From Holosporales bacterium (GTDB lineage: Bacteria > Pseudomonadota > Alphaproteobacteria > RUG11792): a DNA stretch of 14,509 nucleotides. This document shows, piece by piece, positions 6,353-14,307 of the stretch. A program made the position numbers and the translations under genes. Position 1 is the first letter of the stretch. Every line of letters starts with the position of its first letter. The notes under the pieces are model-generated. The model made no database searches. It was not told where the DNA came from and worked only from the letters and a program-made list of their open reading frames with translations. The stretch covers positions 1 to 14,509 of the forward strand of contig JAIRZU010000044.1 of assembly GCA_031267075.1 (NCBI GenBank), given 5' to 3'.

Positions 6353-7822
6353 ATGAATCGGCATCCCGAAGACAGAATCCACAAATTAGTACGAATTGCA
6401 ATTATCGCGGTAGCTGCATCATTGCTCACATTCGCGATGATGTTGTACAAATGCGAGCCACCTGATAACCAGGTCGTGCAACCCAGTAAAGTCGCAGCAA
6501 AAGAAAAACGGATTGATCAAGCAAGTACCGTCACGGAAATGCAACCGTCAGCAAAGTATGAATTCCCGAAAAGGATTTTCGAAGTGCTCAAAAGCAAGGC
6601 TCGGCCGATCCTCATAGTTGGTCGTGCAGGAACCGGAAAGACGACTCTCATTCGTGAGATTCTACGTGATAAGGCGATTAAGCAGATCGTCGTTGCTCCA
6701 ACTGGAGTGGCAGCATTGAACTGCGGTGGAGCCACAATTCACTCCTTTTTCCGTATTCCTCCAGGCCTCAGTGACCCAAGCAAGCTCGATCGTATCGCAG
6801 GGAAACAGGCGACTCTTATTCGTAAATTAGAGCGCGTGATAATAGATGAGATTTCGATGGTGCGTGCGGATCTGCTGGATATGATCGATCACAGGCTTCG
6901 GACAGTTCGCAAAAGTGAAGAACCCTTTGGCGGAGTACAGGTCGTTATGGTTGGAGATTTTTTCCAGCTGCCACCTGTTCTTACTGATAACGAAGCCGAG
7001 CTCTTCGCGCAAGAATATAAAACTCGATACGTGTTTTCGGCCAAAGTTTTTCAGAATCTTAAGCCTTACATCGTCGAGCTCTCACGGGTTTACAGGCAAG
7101 AAAACAAAGACTTCACAGAGCTGCTTGCAAACATCAGAAATGGAACGAATTTGGAATCGACCATCGCGAAACTGAACAGCACTTGCTTCGGTGAGCATCG
7201 CAGTGGAAAGGTTCCATTGTTACTGACGGGCCATAATGAAATTGCCGATAAATATAATCAGGCGGAGCTGCAAAAGCTGCCTGGGAAAGTGCATACATAT
7301 GGAGGTACGCTTGAGGGAGATTTTAACATTTCTAAAAGTAATCTGCCCGCCCCTCACCTGTTGTACCTGAAGGTTGGAGCTCGCGTAATGATGCTGAAAA
7401 ACGACCCAAGGCAACGGTGGGCAAATGGTAATTTGGCAACTGTTACAAGATTGAACGACGAGGAAATACGAGTACGCATCGACGGACGGGATAGCGAATA
7501 CCTCGTGGAGCAAGAAACGTGGGAGCGTTACGCATACGCTCTCTCATCAGGAGAAATTTCAAGCCAGGTTGTTGGAAGATACTCTCAGTTCCCAATCAAA
7601 CTTTCTTGGGCGTCGACCATACATAAAGCGCAGGGGCTTACGTTGGACGATGTACGAATCGACCTCTCGTACAGGAGCTTTGAAAGTGGCCAGATGTACG
7701 TTGCCTTATCTCGAGTAACCTCCATCGCCGGCCTATCCTTCACAGCTCCTCTATCACATAAGGATGTTATAACAGATCCAGAGCTGCCTAATTTGTTTAG
7801 CGTGGATGAAGCGATTTCGTAG
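6353..7822 (+). CDS. Pif1-like SF1B helicase with N-terminal membrane segment
   Basis: 489 residues. The ATP-dependent 5'-3' helicase core of the Pif1/RecD-like group is complete: Walker A GRAGTGKTT (90-98), APTGVAAL (115-122) and TIHSFF (128-133), Walker B IIDEISM (163-169), GDFFQLPPV (201-209), a later SRVYRQ (244-249), SWASTIHKAQGLT (418-430) and YVALSRV (449-455). Such helicases unwind DNA forks, G-quadruplexes or R-loops. Unusually, residues 12-33 (LVRIAIIAVAASLLTFAMML and flanks) form a good single membrane helix, followed by a charged linker before the core at about 65. ATG 6353 is the first possible start after an in-frame TAG, but no ribosome site is visible; the next ATG, at 6539, would remove the helix and leave a normal soluble Pif1. 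CGT is more common for Arg here than in hppA or sulP, so the gene may have been acquired. Confidence 0.88.
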   Translation: MNRHPEDRIHKLVRIAIIAVAASLLTFAMMLYKCEPPDNQVVQPSKVAAKEKRIDQASTVTEMQPSAKYEFPKRIFEVLKSKARPILIVGRAGTGKTTLIREILRDKAIKQIVVAPTGVAALNCGGATIHSFFRIPPGLSDPSKLDRIAGKQATLIRKLERVIIDEISMVRADLLDMIDHRLRTVRKSEEPFGGVQVVMVGDFFQLPPVLTDNEAELFAQEYKTRYVFSAKVFQNLKPYIVELSRVYRQENKDFTELLANIRNGTNLESTIAKLNSTCFGEHRSGKVPLLLTGHNEIADKYNQAELQKLPGKVHTYGGTLEGDFNISKSNLPAPHLLYLKVGARVMMLKNDPRQRWANGNLATVTRLNDEEIRVRIDGRDSEYLVEQETWERYAYALSSGEISSQVVGRYSQFPIKLSWASTIHKAQGLTLDDVRIDLSYRSFESGQMYVALSRVTSIAGLSFTAPLSHKDVITDPELPNLFSVDEAIS

Positions 7823-7942
7823 TTGCTCTGCAGATGCAAGCTATTCCGTGCCATCACCTCATGAGTTCACCATAAAAAATACGAGACCTCTTTCGAAACT
7901 GTCATAAATGAATTTCCCCTACTACAAATGGCAGCAACAACT

Positions 7943-9172
7943 CTACCACACCCAGATCCGCGCCTTTGGAACTGCGAGAAGCGACTGGTACCTCTTCAAG
8001 TTATGGATGCCTCTTGCCTTGAGTGTGGCTGACAGCAATGTCCCAACTACGCGTCTGAATTTCACAAGGGCTTTCATATTGGTACTGATTCCGTAGTAGT
8101 TGTAGTGTCCGATCAGAACTGAGTTAACTCTGGTAATCAATTGTCTCAGCTGGAGGTTTCTGTTATTCCGTAACACCATCTTGAAGTTCTCGATTTTTTC
8201 GGATAGCATATTTGCATCAGTTAATAGAGCAACCGATCTCCTGTCGCACAAGAATGTGAATCCTAAGAAGCTGAATGATGTACGCTTCCGTAGGCTGATC
8301 ATTTTTGTTTTCTCTCTTGCTACGCTGAGTCCGAATTTCTGCAATCTGCACGTGAGGGTTTTCATGAAGCTCTTAGCATCTGATTCTGATGCAAATGCGC
8401 ATACAAAATCATCGGCGTATCTGACAATCAGAGCCTTTCCACGGCAGCGCTTTTGGACGGTTTGTTTGAACCACAGATCCAGAACGTAGTGAAGGTAGAT
8501 GTTGGCGAGGGTCGACGATATTGTGTTGCCTTGCGGAGTCCCAAGATGCGCATCGGTACGCCTTCCATTCTCCACCGTTCCGACATTCAGGAACCTTGTG
8601 ATGAGTCTGATAAATTTTTTGTCCGCGATATCTCTCTCCAAAAACCCAATCAGCCAACCATGATTAATCGTATCGAAGAATGACTTTATGTCCGCCTCAA
8701 CTATGTAATTCACAGACCTCCCCATGATGATTGCCCTCAGTTTTAATATGGCGTCGTGACAGTTGCGGTTCTGCCTAAACCCATATGAAAATGGCATGAA
8801 TTTTTGTTCATAAATGGCAGATAGGAGTTTGGTAATGTTGGATGCAACTACCTTATCCTCGTAACACATAATCCCAAGAGGCCTCAGCCGATTTCCATGT
8901 TTTGGGATGTACACACGTTTCAATGGCTTGGGATAGTACGAATCGCTACGTATTCTCTGTAGCAGGAATCTCACGTTCTTCCTGAGATTCATACCGTACT
9001 CCTGTTTGCTGATCCGATCTAGCCCAGCAGATTTTTTGCCCGGCATGCTACGGTGAATTTCACACAGCGTTACCTCGTTGATCTTTCTGATTAAATATCG
9101 GACTTTCCTATCTCTATGCTTGGCAACAAACCGCCCCAACTCATCAACGTGCTTCTCAATGAGAGATGACAT
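7943..9172 (-). CDS. ltrA: Group II intron-type reverse transcriptase/maturase, no endonuclease domain
   Basis: 409 residues. The fingers-palm order is intact: KKSAGLDRISKQEY (RT0/1), RVYIPKHGNRLRPLGI (RT2), YGFRQNRNCHDAI (RT2a/3), VEADIKSFFDTINH with the first catalytic Asp (RT3), GTPQGNTISSTLANIYLHYV (RT4), VRYADDFVCAF with the catalytic YADD (RT5), and FSFLGFTF (RT7). It is followed by a thumb/maturase X domain with LIGHYNYYGIS and a C-terminus ending in PKARI-like residues, as in intron proteins that lack the DNA-binding and HNH parts. These proteins normally help their intron to splice and reinsert. I could not find an intron domain V after the stop or a clear 5' boundary, so this may be a free-standing or stranded RT. 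The start codon has no good ribosome site. Confidence 0.9.
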   Translation of the reverse strand: MSSLIEKHVDELGRFVAKHRDRKVRYLIRKINEVTLCEIHRSMPGKKSAGLDRISKQEYGMNLRKNVRFLLQRIRSDSYYPKPLKRVYIPKHGNRLRPLGIMCYEDKVVASNITKLLSAIYEQKFMPFSYGFRQNRNCHDAILKLRAIIMGRSVNYIVEADIKSFFDTINHGWLIGFLERDIADKKFIRLITRFLNVGTVENGRRTDAHLGTPQGNTISSTLANIYLHYVLDLWFKQTVQKRCRGKALIVRYADDFVCAFASESDAKSFMKTLTCRLQKFGLSVAREKTKMISLRKRTSFSFLGFTFLCDRRSVALLTDANMLSEKIENFKMVLRNNRNLQLRQLITRVNSVLIGHYNYYGISTNMKALVKFRRVVGTLLSATLKARGIHNLKRYQSLLAVPKARIWVW

Positions 9173-9249
9173 TTGTCATATCAATATGCCATTGCTGTGC
9201 GACCATGCGCACTCTCTTGCCTCACAACATACCATACCAGCTACTACAT

Positions 9250-9270
9250 ATGGGCGTAAAAATAATTTGC
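9250..9270 (-). repeat. Half copy of the cassette operator upstream of the RT gene
   Basis: On the minus strand the 21 bases are identical to the start of cassette C (11510-11530): GCAAATTATTTTTACGCCC plus AT. The right arm (AAAATAAT) and everything after it are missing. It lies 78 bases upstream of the RT start and points towards it. Confidence 0.8.
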
Positions 9271-9428
9271 ATTCCACAAACATATCCCCATACAAGGTTG
9301 TCCAATTCCATCTTTGGTCTCAATCTTCTTGTGGGGGCCAAATCTACAAATATGCATACCACTGGGCTTACGCAACGACTTTAGTGGTGAGGAGATTTAT
9401 TGATGAGGTTGTTGTGAGCAAGGATGTG

Positions 9429-9453
9429 GTGGGTAACCTGTAAGGTTACCCAC
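9429..9453. repeat. Perfect 11-bp inverted repeat
   Basis: GTGGGTAACCT (9429-9439), a GTA centre, and AGGTTACCCAC (9443-9453). No T run follows on either strand, so it is not a standard intrinsic terminator. It could be an operator, or the site of a hairpin-recognising element. Confidence 0.6.
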
Positions 9454-9492
9454 ACATTCTTAGCTCATGCACGCGAAGATAAAAATACGGTT

Positions 9493-9543
9493 GACTTTTA
9501 AGAGAAGGACAACCCACAGGCTTTAGCCGGTTAGTTGTTGTTT
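9493..9543 (+). mobile_element. Solo IS200/IS605-like palindromic end, copy 1
   Basis: 51 bases that match 14391-14441 (opposite strand) at 46 of 51 positions without gaps. The core, AGGCTTTAGCCGGT, resembles the small hairpins bound by TnpA of IS200/IS605 elements; here one arm carries mismatches. There is no transposase gene beside it, so it is a remnant or a non-autonomous copy. Confidence 0.5.
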
Positions 9544-9585
9544 AAAGGCAAAACTAACAAAATATCCCCAAATGTCGTGGGGAGC

Positions 9586-9649
9586 GATGCATAATTTCAT
9601 GCATCTAGCATAAAAAATAAATTGTTTTTAACTTTTAATTAACTATTTA
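9586..9649 (+). promoter_or_regulatory. sulP control region: inverted repeat and promoter
   Basis: A perfect inverted repeat, GATGCAT (9586-9592) and ATGCATC (9599-9605) with a 6-base gap, lies just upstream of a possible promoter: TTGTTT (9622-9627), 16 bases, TATTTA (9644-9649). The -10 region is a weak match in a very AT-rich stretch. The repeat is well placed to be a regulator site for the transporter gene. Confidence 0.4.
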
Positions 9650-9675
9650 AATTTAAAATGATAGGTGGAGTGGTT

Positions 9676-11457
9676 ATGTCGCTATGCACAGACGTGGATG
9701 TATCGAGAAAAATAACAAGTATCATAGGGCTAGTCAGACAGCTTGGTTTATGCCCGGCTTTCCTTAATCTATATACCCAAAAATACTCAACTTACGGGCT
9801 AGTCAATGACATCATCGCAGGGCTGAGGATATTCCTGCTTGCCACTCCAATAGCCATGGCACTAGCATTCTTCTGCGGTCTCTCCCCTACGCAGGGGGTG
9901 CTGTCCTTCGGCGCTGCAGCAGCAGTGGGCGCATTGCTTGGCGGGTCAAAATACCAGATCAGCACAATATCAATGCCTGTGGCAGTTCTAGCTTTAGATG
10001 TGCTCACGAAATACCAGTACAAAGGGCTGTTGGTGGCTGCGGCCTTCGCTGCCATAATGCTAATAATGTTCGGAATGCTGAGGCTGAACGACACCGTGAA
10101 ACACGTTGCTAGATCGTTCATCGCAGCACTCACAGCATATGTTGCAGCTGTGATCGCTATGACGCAGATCCAATACCTAACCAGTCCAGCTGCTTCCCAA
10201 ACAATTCATGACCTAATCGATTGCGCCAGACAAATGAGCTCCACTATCTCGAGCCTCGATGTCAACACGGTGACTACGGCTCTTGCCTACCTCGCTCCAC
10301 TCGTACTCCTAAAAATTTTCATCCGAGGAGCCGCACCCTATCTGATATATTTAGTCCTCGGAGCTGCAGTTACCTATCTCACCGACACGGGCCTAATTCC
10401 AATGCTGGCCGAAATTAAAACGGTCGGCAAGGAACTAGTCAGCCAAGGGGCGTTCGACAGCATCGCCACGATAGCAAAGACGCTTCCACCACAAACAGTT
10501 CTATCAAATGTCCTCACCTATTCATTCGCGATAGCCCTCATAATCGCAACGCAGACGTGCTTCGCAACGAACGCTGTGTCGAGCATGACGGGTGACAACA
10601 AGATTCAGCACAACGCAGAGCTGATAGCAACGGGAGCCGCAAACTTCGCATCTGTCGCATGCGGTGGCCTATTCGTCGCACCTGATGTTCCACTATCACT
10701 CACGAACGTCGCATTCAGAGCGAGAACCATAACTCCGATCGTCATAATCGCAACGATGGCGTGGTACGCTGTGATGTACGGAGACATCATCCTGAGATAC
10801 CTCCCAATCAACTGCTTGTCGTGTTTATTAATAGTGTACACCATCGCCGAGCTCGGAAGGCTACGCATAACACAGTACCTGAACCCAAGGTCACGTGAGA
10901 GCTGTGTCTTCTGGGTCACAATGCTGCTGGCCCTGTATTTCGGATTCATTCCAGCCGCGATAGTCGGATTCACGATATCCAACATGTTCTTCGCTAAGAG
11001 GATGGTGAACATAAAGGATGCTACCGTGCAGAGCGTGAAGAACCACGACCTCGTGGTCGAAGAATTCATGGCCAACAAGAACAGGATCAGCAACTCTATG
11101 AAACTCCCACGCAGCATACTCGAGCGGGTTGAGGTCATCCAGGTGACGAACGTGCTGCTCCTAAACATAGCAGGGATAATCGAGGAGGCCATGGAGCGCA
11201 ATGGCAAGTCGTCGAACGTCCTAATAATCTACTTTAAAAACGTGCCGTACCTCGACGGCGAAGGGATGACTATGCTGAAACGTCTAGCCAGTAATGTAAC
11301 TTCAAGTGGTGGGACGATGATCGTAACAGGGACAAACGGAATGCTCCTCGACATAATCCAACAGAAAGCCAACGAAGCCGGAGAGGGAAATGTCTATGGG
11401 TACATAATCCCGAACTTTGGGACAGCAATCCAACAGGTAGTGAAAAGGCTAACCTAA
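9676..11457 (+). CDS. SulP-family anion transporter with C-terminal STAS domain
   Basis: 593 residues. Start at ATG 9676, five bases after GGTGGAG (9664-9670); an earlier in-frame ATG at 9658 has no ribosome site. The membrane part has about ten to twelve helices and shows the SulP pattern around GLSPTQGVLSFGAAAAVGAL and LGGSKYQISTISMPVAVLAL. Further on are a SANAVSSM-like block (FATNAVSSMTGD) and AAIVGFTISNMFFAKR before the cytoplasmic tail. The tail, from about residue 480, is a STAS domain with YLDGEGMTMLKRLASNV, where the family usually has D-S-S/T-G-x-x-x-L. SulP proteins carry sulfate, bicarbonate, dicarboxylates or other anions across the inner membrane; the substrate here cannot be read from the sequence. 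The family's usual GPTA motif is replaced by STISMP, so the substrate may be unusual. No terminator was seen after it. Confidence 0.93.
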   Translation: MSLCTDVDVSRKITSIIGLVRQLGLCPAFLNLYTQKYSTYGLVNDIIAGLRIFLLATPIAMALAFFCGLSPTQGVLSFGAAAAVGALLGGSKYQISTISMPVAVLALDVLTKYQYKGLLVAAAFAAIMLIMFGMLRLNDTVKHVARSFIAALTAYVAAVIAMTQIQYLTSPAASQTIHDLIDCARQMSSTISSLDVNTVTTALAYLAPLVLLKIFIRGAAPYLIYLVLGAAVTYLTDTGLIPMLAEIKTVGKELVSQGAFDSIATIAKTLPPQTVLSNVLTYSFAIALIIATQTCFATNAVSSMTGDNKIQHNAELIATGAANFASVACGGLFVAPDVPLSLTNVAFRARTITPIVIIATMAWYAVMYGDIILRYLPINCLSCLLIVYTIAELGRLRITQYLNPRSRESCVFWVTMLLALYFGFIPAAIVGFTISNMFFAKRMVNIKDATVQSVKNHDLVVEEFMANKNRISNSMKLPRSILERVEVIQVTNVLLLNIAGIIEEAMERNGKSSNVLIIYFKNVPYLDGEGMTMLKRLASNVTSSGGTMIVTGTNGMLLDIIQQKANEAGEGNVYGYIIPNFGTAIQQVVKRLT

Positions 11458-11509
11458 CCCCAAATCCAACCTTTCACATGTTTATGATAGGATGATATGT
11501 TCCTGAGAG

Positions 11510-11615
11510 GCAAATTATTTTTACGCCCATGTGCAAAATAATTTCTTCCGTTAACGAAATTTTAACCTTTCACATGCTAACCTGCTTATAGAGTCTTATA
11601 TCCTCTAAGGGGAGG
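11510..11615 (+). promoter_or_regulatory. Cassette C promoter, palindrome and ribosome site
   Basis: Copy C. Inverted repeat ATTATTTT (11514-11521) and AAAATAAT (11535-11542) with the standard 13-base gap, then CCGTTAAC and TTTAACC half-sites, CTTATAGAGTCTTATA as the likely -10 region, and GGGGAGGA at 11609-11615, five bases before the ATG. Nearly identical to copy B. Confidence 0.55.
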
Positions 11616-11620
11616 AAAAC

Positions 11621-12645
11621 ATGAAAAGCAAACTTGTAACATCAACACTCATACTAGGACTAATAGCCTGTGAGGCCTGGAGTTCTAGAGAGAGAGAGAG
11701 TCCTCAGTTGGAGATAAACAGGCAACACTCTTTGGTGGGATGAATGCTCTTCAAGCAAGAGTGGATTGGATAGATAGTACACTTACTGATCCTGCTACTG
11801 GCCTCGCAACAATCAGAGGAGCAATTGGAAGTGAGGAATATACAATAGAATCAAGCCTGCCTGAAGATTCATCTAGAATAGTTCAGGCAACAGGGCTCTA
11901 TGAGCAGACTAGCGAGATAAAACGGGCGGTGAGCAACATAGCGAATGGACCGTGGTCAGTCACAACCTCGATCATATTACAGTTTGTTGAGGAACTGTCG
12001 GTAAACAACCCAATTCCCTACGAGTGGAAGGAAACGATGATGATCCTCATGCTGAGAGACGCCACAGAACGCGTAGAAATGATGAGTCCATTAAGGACGA
12101 GAGCATGCTGGACGAGACTAAACAAAGGAAGCGCACAGCTACTGGCAACGAATACCATTAGCATGATGAGAGGCACTACGAGCACTGGCCAGCTCGTCGC
12201 AATGTGGGCACATACCATGCAGAATGAAGTCAAGAAAGATGCAATCTTCGAGGTGTTAAGCTATACCGATCCAGTAACCCTTGGCGGCATTGGGTGCAGT
12301 GACGATGGTGAACTTGAACTCGCGCACAAAGGCGTTCTACAAGAAGTGAGGAAAGCTGGCTCCGTTACCGAGTTAGCACTAGTTACATACAGTGCAGCTG
12401 AGCTTGATATGTCCCTAACGCCACAACCAGCATACCTCCAAGCCATCAAGAATCCATTCGACACCAAGTCAGGCAAGTACGGGAAATTTCAACAAGTCCT
12501 CAGCTACGCGGGTCAATGCCCAGATACTACCATAACCCAAATGCTTAACCAAACCTTCTCTAAGGGCAGTTACGCAATCGTGTTATATAACAGTCCAGGT
12601 GCTGAAGATTACTGGCACCCTGCTCCAACACCTTGGAGCAACTGA
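11621..12645 (+). CDS. Phase-variable lipoprotein C, OFF by one AG unit
   Basis: ATG 11621 follows a strong ribosome site. The first 22 codons encode the same lipoprotein signal as gene B (MKSK, LVTSTLILG, lipobox LIAC with Cys17); the DNA differs at one base, a silent change. An (AG)7 tract follows at 11687-11700. With seven units the frame ends at TGA 11741-11743 after about 40 codons. With six (or nine) units it joins the body, open from 11689 to the stop at 12645, giving 340 residues. The body has no recognised domain and no membrane helix; it is mostly helical in character, with three Cys, and ends HPAPTPWSN. It is unrelated to body B. The body's first ATG (11740) has GGTGGG directly against it, too close to act as a ribosome site, so the leader start is preferred. 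Likely a surface or periplasmic lipoprotein; function unknown. Confidence 0.72.
11687..11700 (+). repeat. (AG)7 slippage tract in lipoprotein C
   Basis: Seven AG units start exactly at codon 23 of the cassette C gene, directly after TCT. Loss of one unit puts the signal peptide in frame with the 301-codon body at 11740-12645. Confidence 0.88.
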
Positions 12646-12977
12646 ACGTAACAGCCCTAACTCCTCTCACTAGAGCTCTAGGCTCATTCCCGGTAGCTTC
12701 TGGCTATGCCGTAACTGGCCTGTACGCGCGCTTTAGTGTCTTACGCGCCTCATCGAAGGGCCAGGATTTCGCACCATCTAGGCGCTGAGAATTGGACGGG
12801 TTGGTAAATGCGTAAGATCAAGCTGTCTGCTGCGTGGTTTTCTGAACGCGAAATAGAGGCAGGCAGCGATTGTTGTACCATAACTATCTTCGGTTGTTGA
12901 TTCCCTCTGAGTCTTCAGGACTGGATTATTGCAAGCAGATGACGTACCATCGTGGCAGATCACTTTTTATACTGAAC
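12646..12977. other. Intergenic region with no supported gene
   Basis: 332 bases between the convergent ends of lipoprotein C and mtaB. It holds a 12-bp palindrome, CTAGAGCTCTAG (12670-12681), and a short GCGCG/CGCGC inverted repeat (12726-12748). A 61-codon minus-strand frame (12778-12963) has no ribosome site or recognisable domain. No tRNA or standard small RNA could be recognised, and no clear terminator for either gene. Confidence 0.5.
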
Positions 12978-14285
12978 TTAGGACGTGTCGAAGCTCATCA
13001 TATCATCCACGACAAGACCCTCTTGGTCATTGAAACCTGTGACGAGCGCAGTGATTACGCTACCTGGTGAGAGCTGTTGATGGGATAGCTGACTGAAGCG
13101 GAATGGAATGAATGAGTCAGTTTTCCCATACCAAATCCCATCTGCAAACTTCTCTAGTATCCCACGCACTGTCGTCCCTACCAGCGTCTTAAACAGCTTA
13201 TGTTTCACAGCGATGGCCTTCTCCCTCAGTATCTCTGCGCGCTTCAGTACAACTTCCCTCGGAAGCTGTATCATGTTAGCTGCAGCTGTCCCAGTTCGTG
13301 GGGAGTATGGAAATACGTGGAGCAGAGTGAGGTGCGCCTCATCCACGAGGCTCATGGTGTTTTGGAACATAGCTTCTGTTTCAGCTGGGAAGCCGGCGAT
13401 GAGATCACACCCGAGGACGACATCAGGGCGAAGGTCTAGTATCTTCTGGCATAGTGTTATTACGTCATCTCTCGTATGCCTCCTCCTCATTGAAGTTAAC
13501 ACTGTATCATCTCCGGATTGTATGCTAAGATGAAGGTGCGGCATGATCCTGCTTTCTCCTGTGAATAATCCGAGGAGCCTGTTGTCGATTCCGTGTGGAT
13601 CTAGCGATGAGATTCTCAGCCTGGTAACATCCGGAAACTCCTTCAGAACAGTCTCGATCACATCGGCTAGGACGGGGCCGGCTAGGTCTCTCCCATACGA
13701 TGTTATATCAATTCCAGAAAGTACGATTTCCTTACAGCCTGCTACTAGTGACGCCTCGATTTGCAACATGATATCCTTGATGGGGAGACTCCTTGGAGGC
13801 CCCCTCGTTATTGGGACTATGCAGTAGGTGCAGTAATTATCGCAGCCATTTTGGATCTGCAAGAAGGCCCTGATTCGATCTCGAAAGATGGGATTACGTG
13901 CGGCACTCTCGGTGGGATTATCATCATTATCATCAGGATGCACCACAGTAGCATATGAGCCGATATCCAGCTTTTCATCGTTTTGGATGATCTTATGGAC
14001 ACCATCCAAAGCCTTGAAATACTCATATGATGTCTTAGCCGCGCACCCAGTAACGATTATCTTTGCCGACCTATTCTCGCGGATTGCTTTTCTGACGGCT
14101 TGCCTGGACTGCCTCTCCGCCTCGTGAGTAACAGAGCAGGTGTTAATCACAACGATATCAGAGTCCGCCTTCGCCTCCTCCAACATCGCCTTAGCAACCT
14201 CAGACTCGTAGGAATTGAACCTGCAGCCTAGGGTAACTGTCTTAATAGATTTCTTCACTAACTCTCCGTCACCTTCCTGATCCAT
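12978..14285 (-). CDS. mtaB: tRNA t6A37 methylthiotransferase MtaB
   Basis: 435 residues. A radical SAM enzyme that adds a methylthio group to t6A at position 37 of tRNAs reading ANN codons. The N-terminal UPF0004 domain has its three cluster Cys: TLGCRFNSYES (Cys21), VINTCSVT (Cys50) and VTGCAA (Cys81). The radical SAM motif GCDNYCTYC (Cys148, 152, 155) follows, then SGIDITSYGRDL and RISSLDP, and HLHLSIQSGDD with the usual GCDLIAGFPAE block. A TRAM-like C-terminal region follows. The TLGCRFNxYES form points to MtaB rather than MiaB or RimO. The start has AGGAG five bases upstream. The gene lies back-to-back with cassette D, whose operator half begins about 20 bases away, so its promoter must overlap that repeat. 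Length is normal for the family. Confidence 0.95.
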   Translation of the reverse strand: MDQEGDGELVKKSIKTVTLGCRFNSYESEVAKAMLEEAKADSDIVVINTCSVTHEAERQSRQAVRKAIRENRSAKIIVTGCAAKTSYEYFKALDGVHKIIQNDEKLDIGSYATVVHPDDNDDNPTESAARNPIFRDRIRAFLQIQNGCDNYCTYCIVPITRGPPRSLPIKDIMLQIEASLVAGCKEIVLSGIDITSYGRDLAGPVLADVIETVLKEFPDVTRLRISSLDPHGIDNRLLGLFTGESRIMPHLHLSIQSGDDTVLTSMRRRHTRDDVITLCQKILDLRPDVVLGCDLIAGFPAETEAMFQNTMSLVDEAHLTLLHVFPYSPRTGTAAANMIQLPREVVLKRAEILREKAIAVKHKLFKTLVGTTVRGILEKFADGIWYGKTDSFIPFRFSQLSHQQLSPGSVITALVTGFNDQEGLVVDDMMSFDTS

Positions 14286-14307
14286 AGCTACTCCTAAATC
14301 ATCCCTT

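Larger units (their letters stand above)
9173..9675. other. Non-coding region between the RT gene and sulP
   Basis: 503 bases without a credible gene. It contains a 21-bp copy of the cassette operator's first half (9250-9270), a perfect 11-bp inverted repeat (9429-9453), an IS200/IS605-like palindromic end (9493-9543), a short CCCCA/TGGGG hairpin (9566-9582), and the sulP control region (9586-9649). Open frames on the plus strand at 9078-9443 and 9166-9384 overlap the RT start in antisense and show no domain. If the RT belongs to an intron, the 5' intron RNA would have to be here, but I see no recognisable intron boundary. Confidence 0.6.

Noticed and set aside
7881..7950. GAGACCTCTTTCGAAACTG followed by a short frame starting MNFPYYKWQQQ, resembling the left end of an IS5-type element
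   Set aside because: No matching second end was found, and the frame runs at once into the antisense of the RT gene. Too little to call an element.
10605..11207. 200-codon minus-strand frame inside sulP
   Set aside because: Shadow of the sulP coding frame with no domain of its own.
11687..11700. Programmed ribosomal frameshifting at the AG tract as the way to express the body
   Set aside because: The tract is not an X-XXY-YYZ slippery site and no downstream pseudoknot was evident; slipped-strand variation explains both B and C more simply.
12778..12963. 61-codon minus-strand frame after mtaB
   Set aside because: No ribosome site or domain; likely chance in non-coding DNA.
12900..12965. Possible SRP RNA-like stretch (AAGCAGATGACG)
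   Set aside because: The conserved GGTCAGG...GGAAGCAGCC core of SRP RNA is not present; the match is too short.
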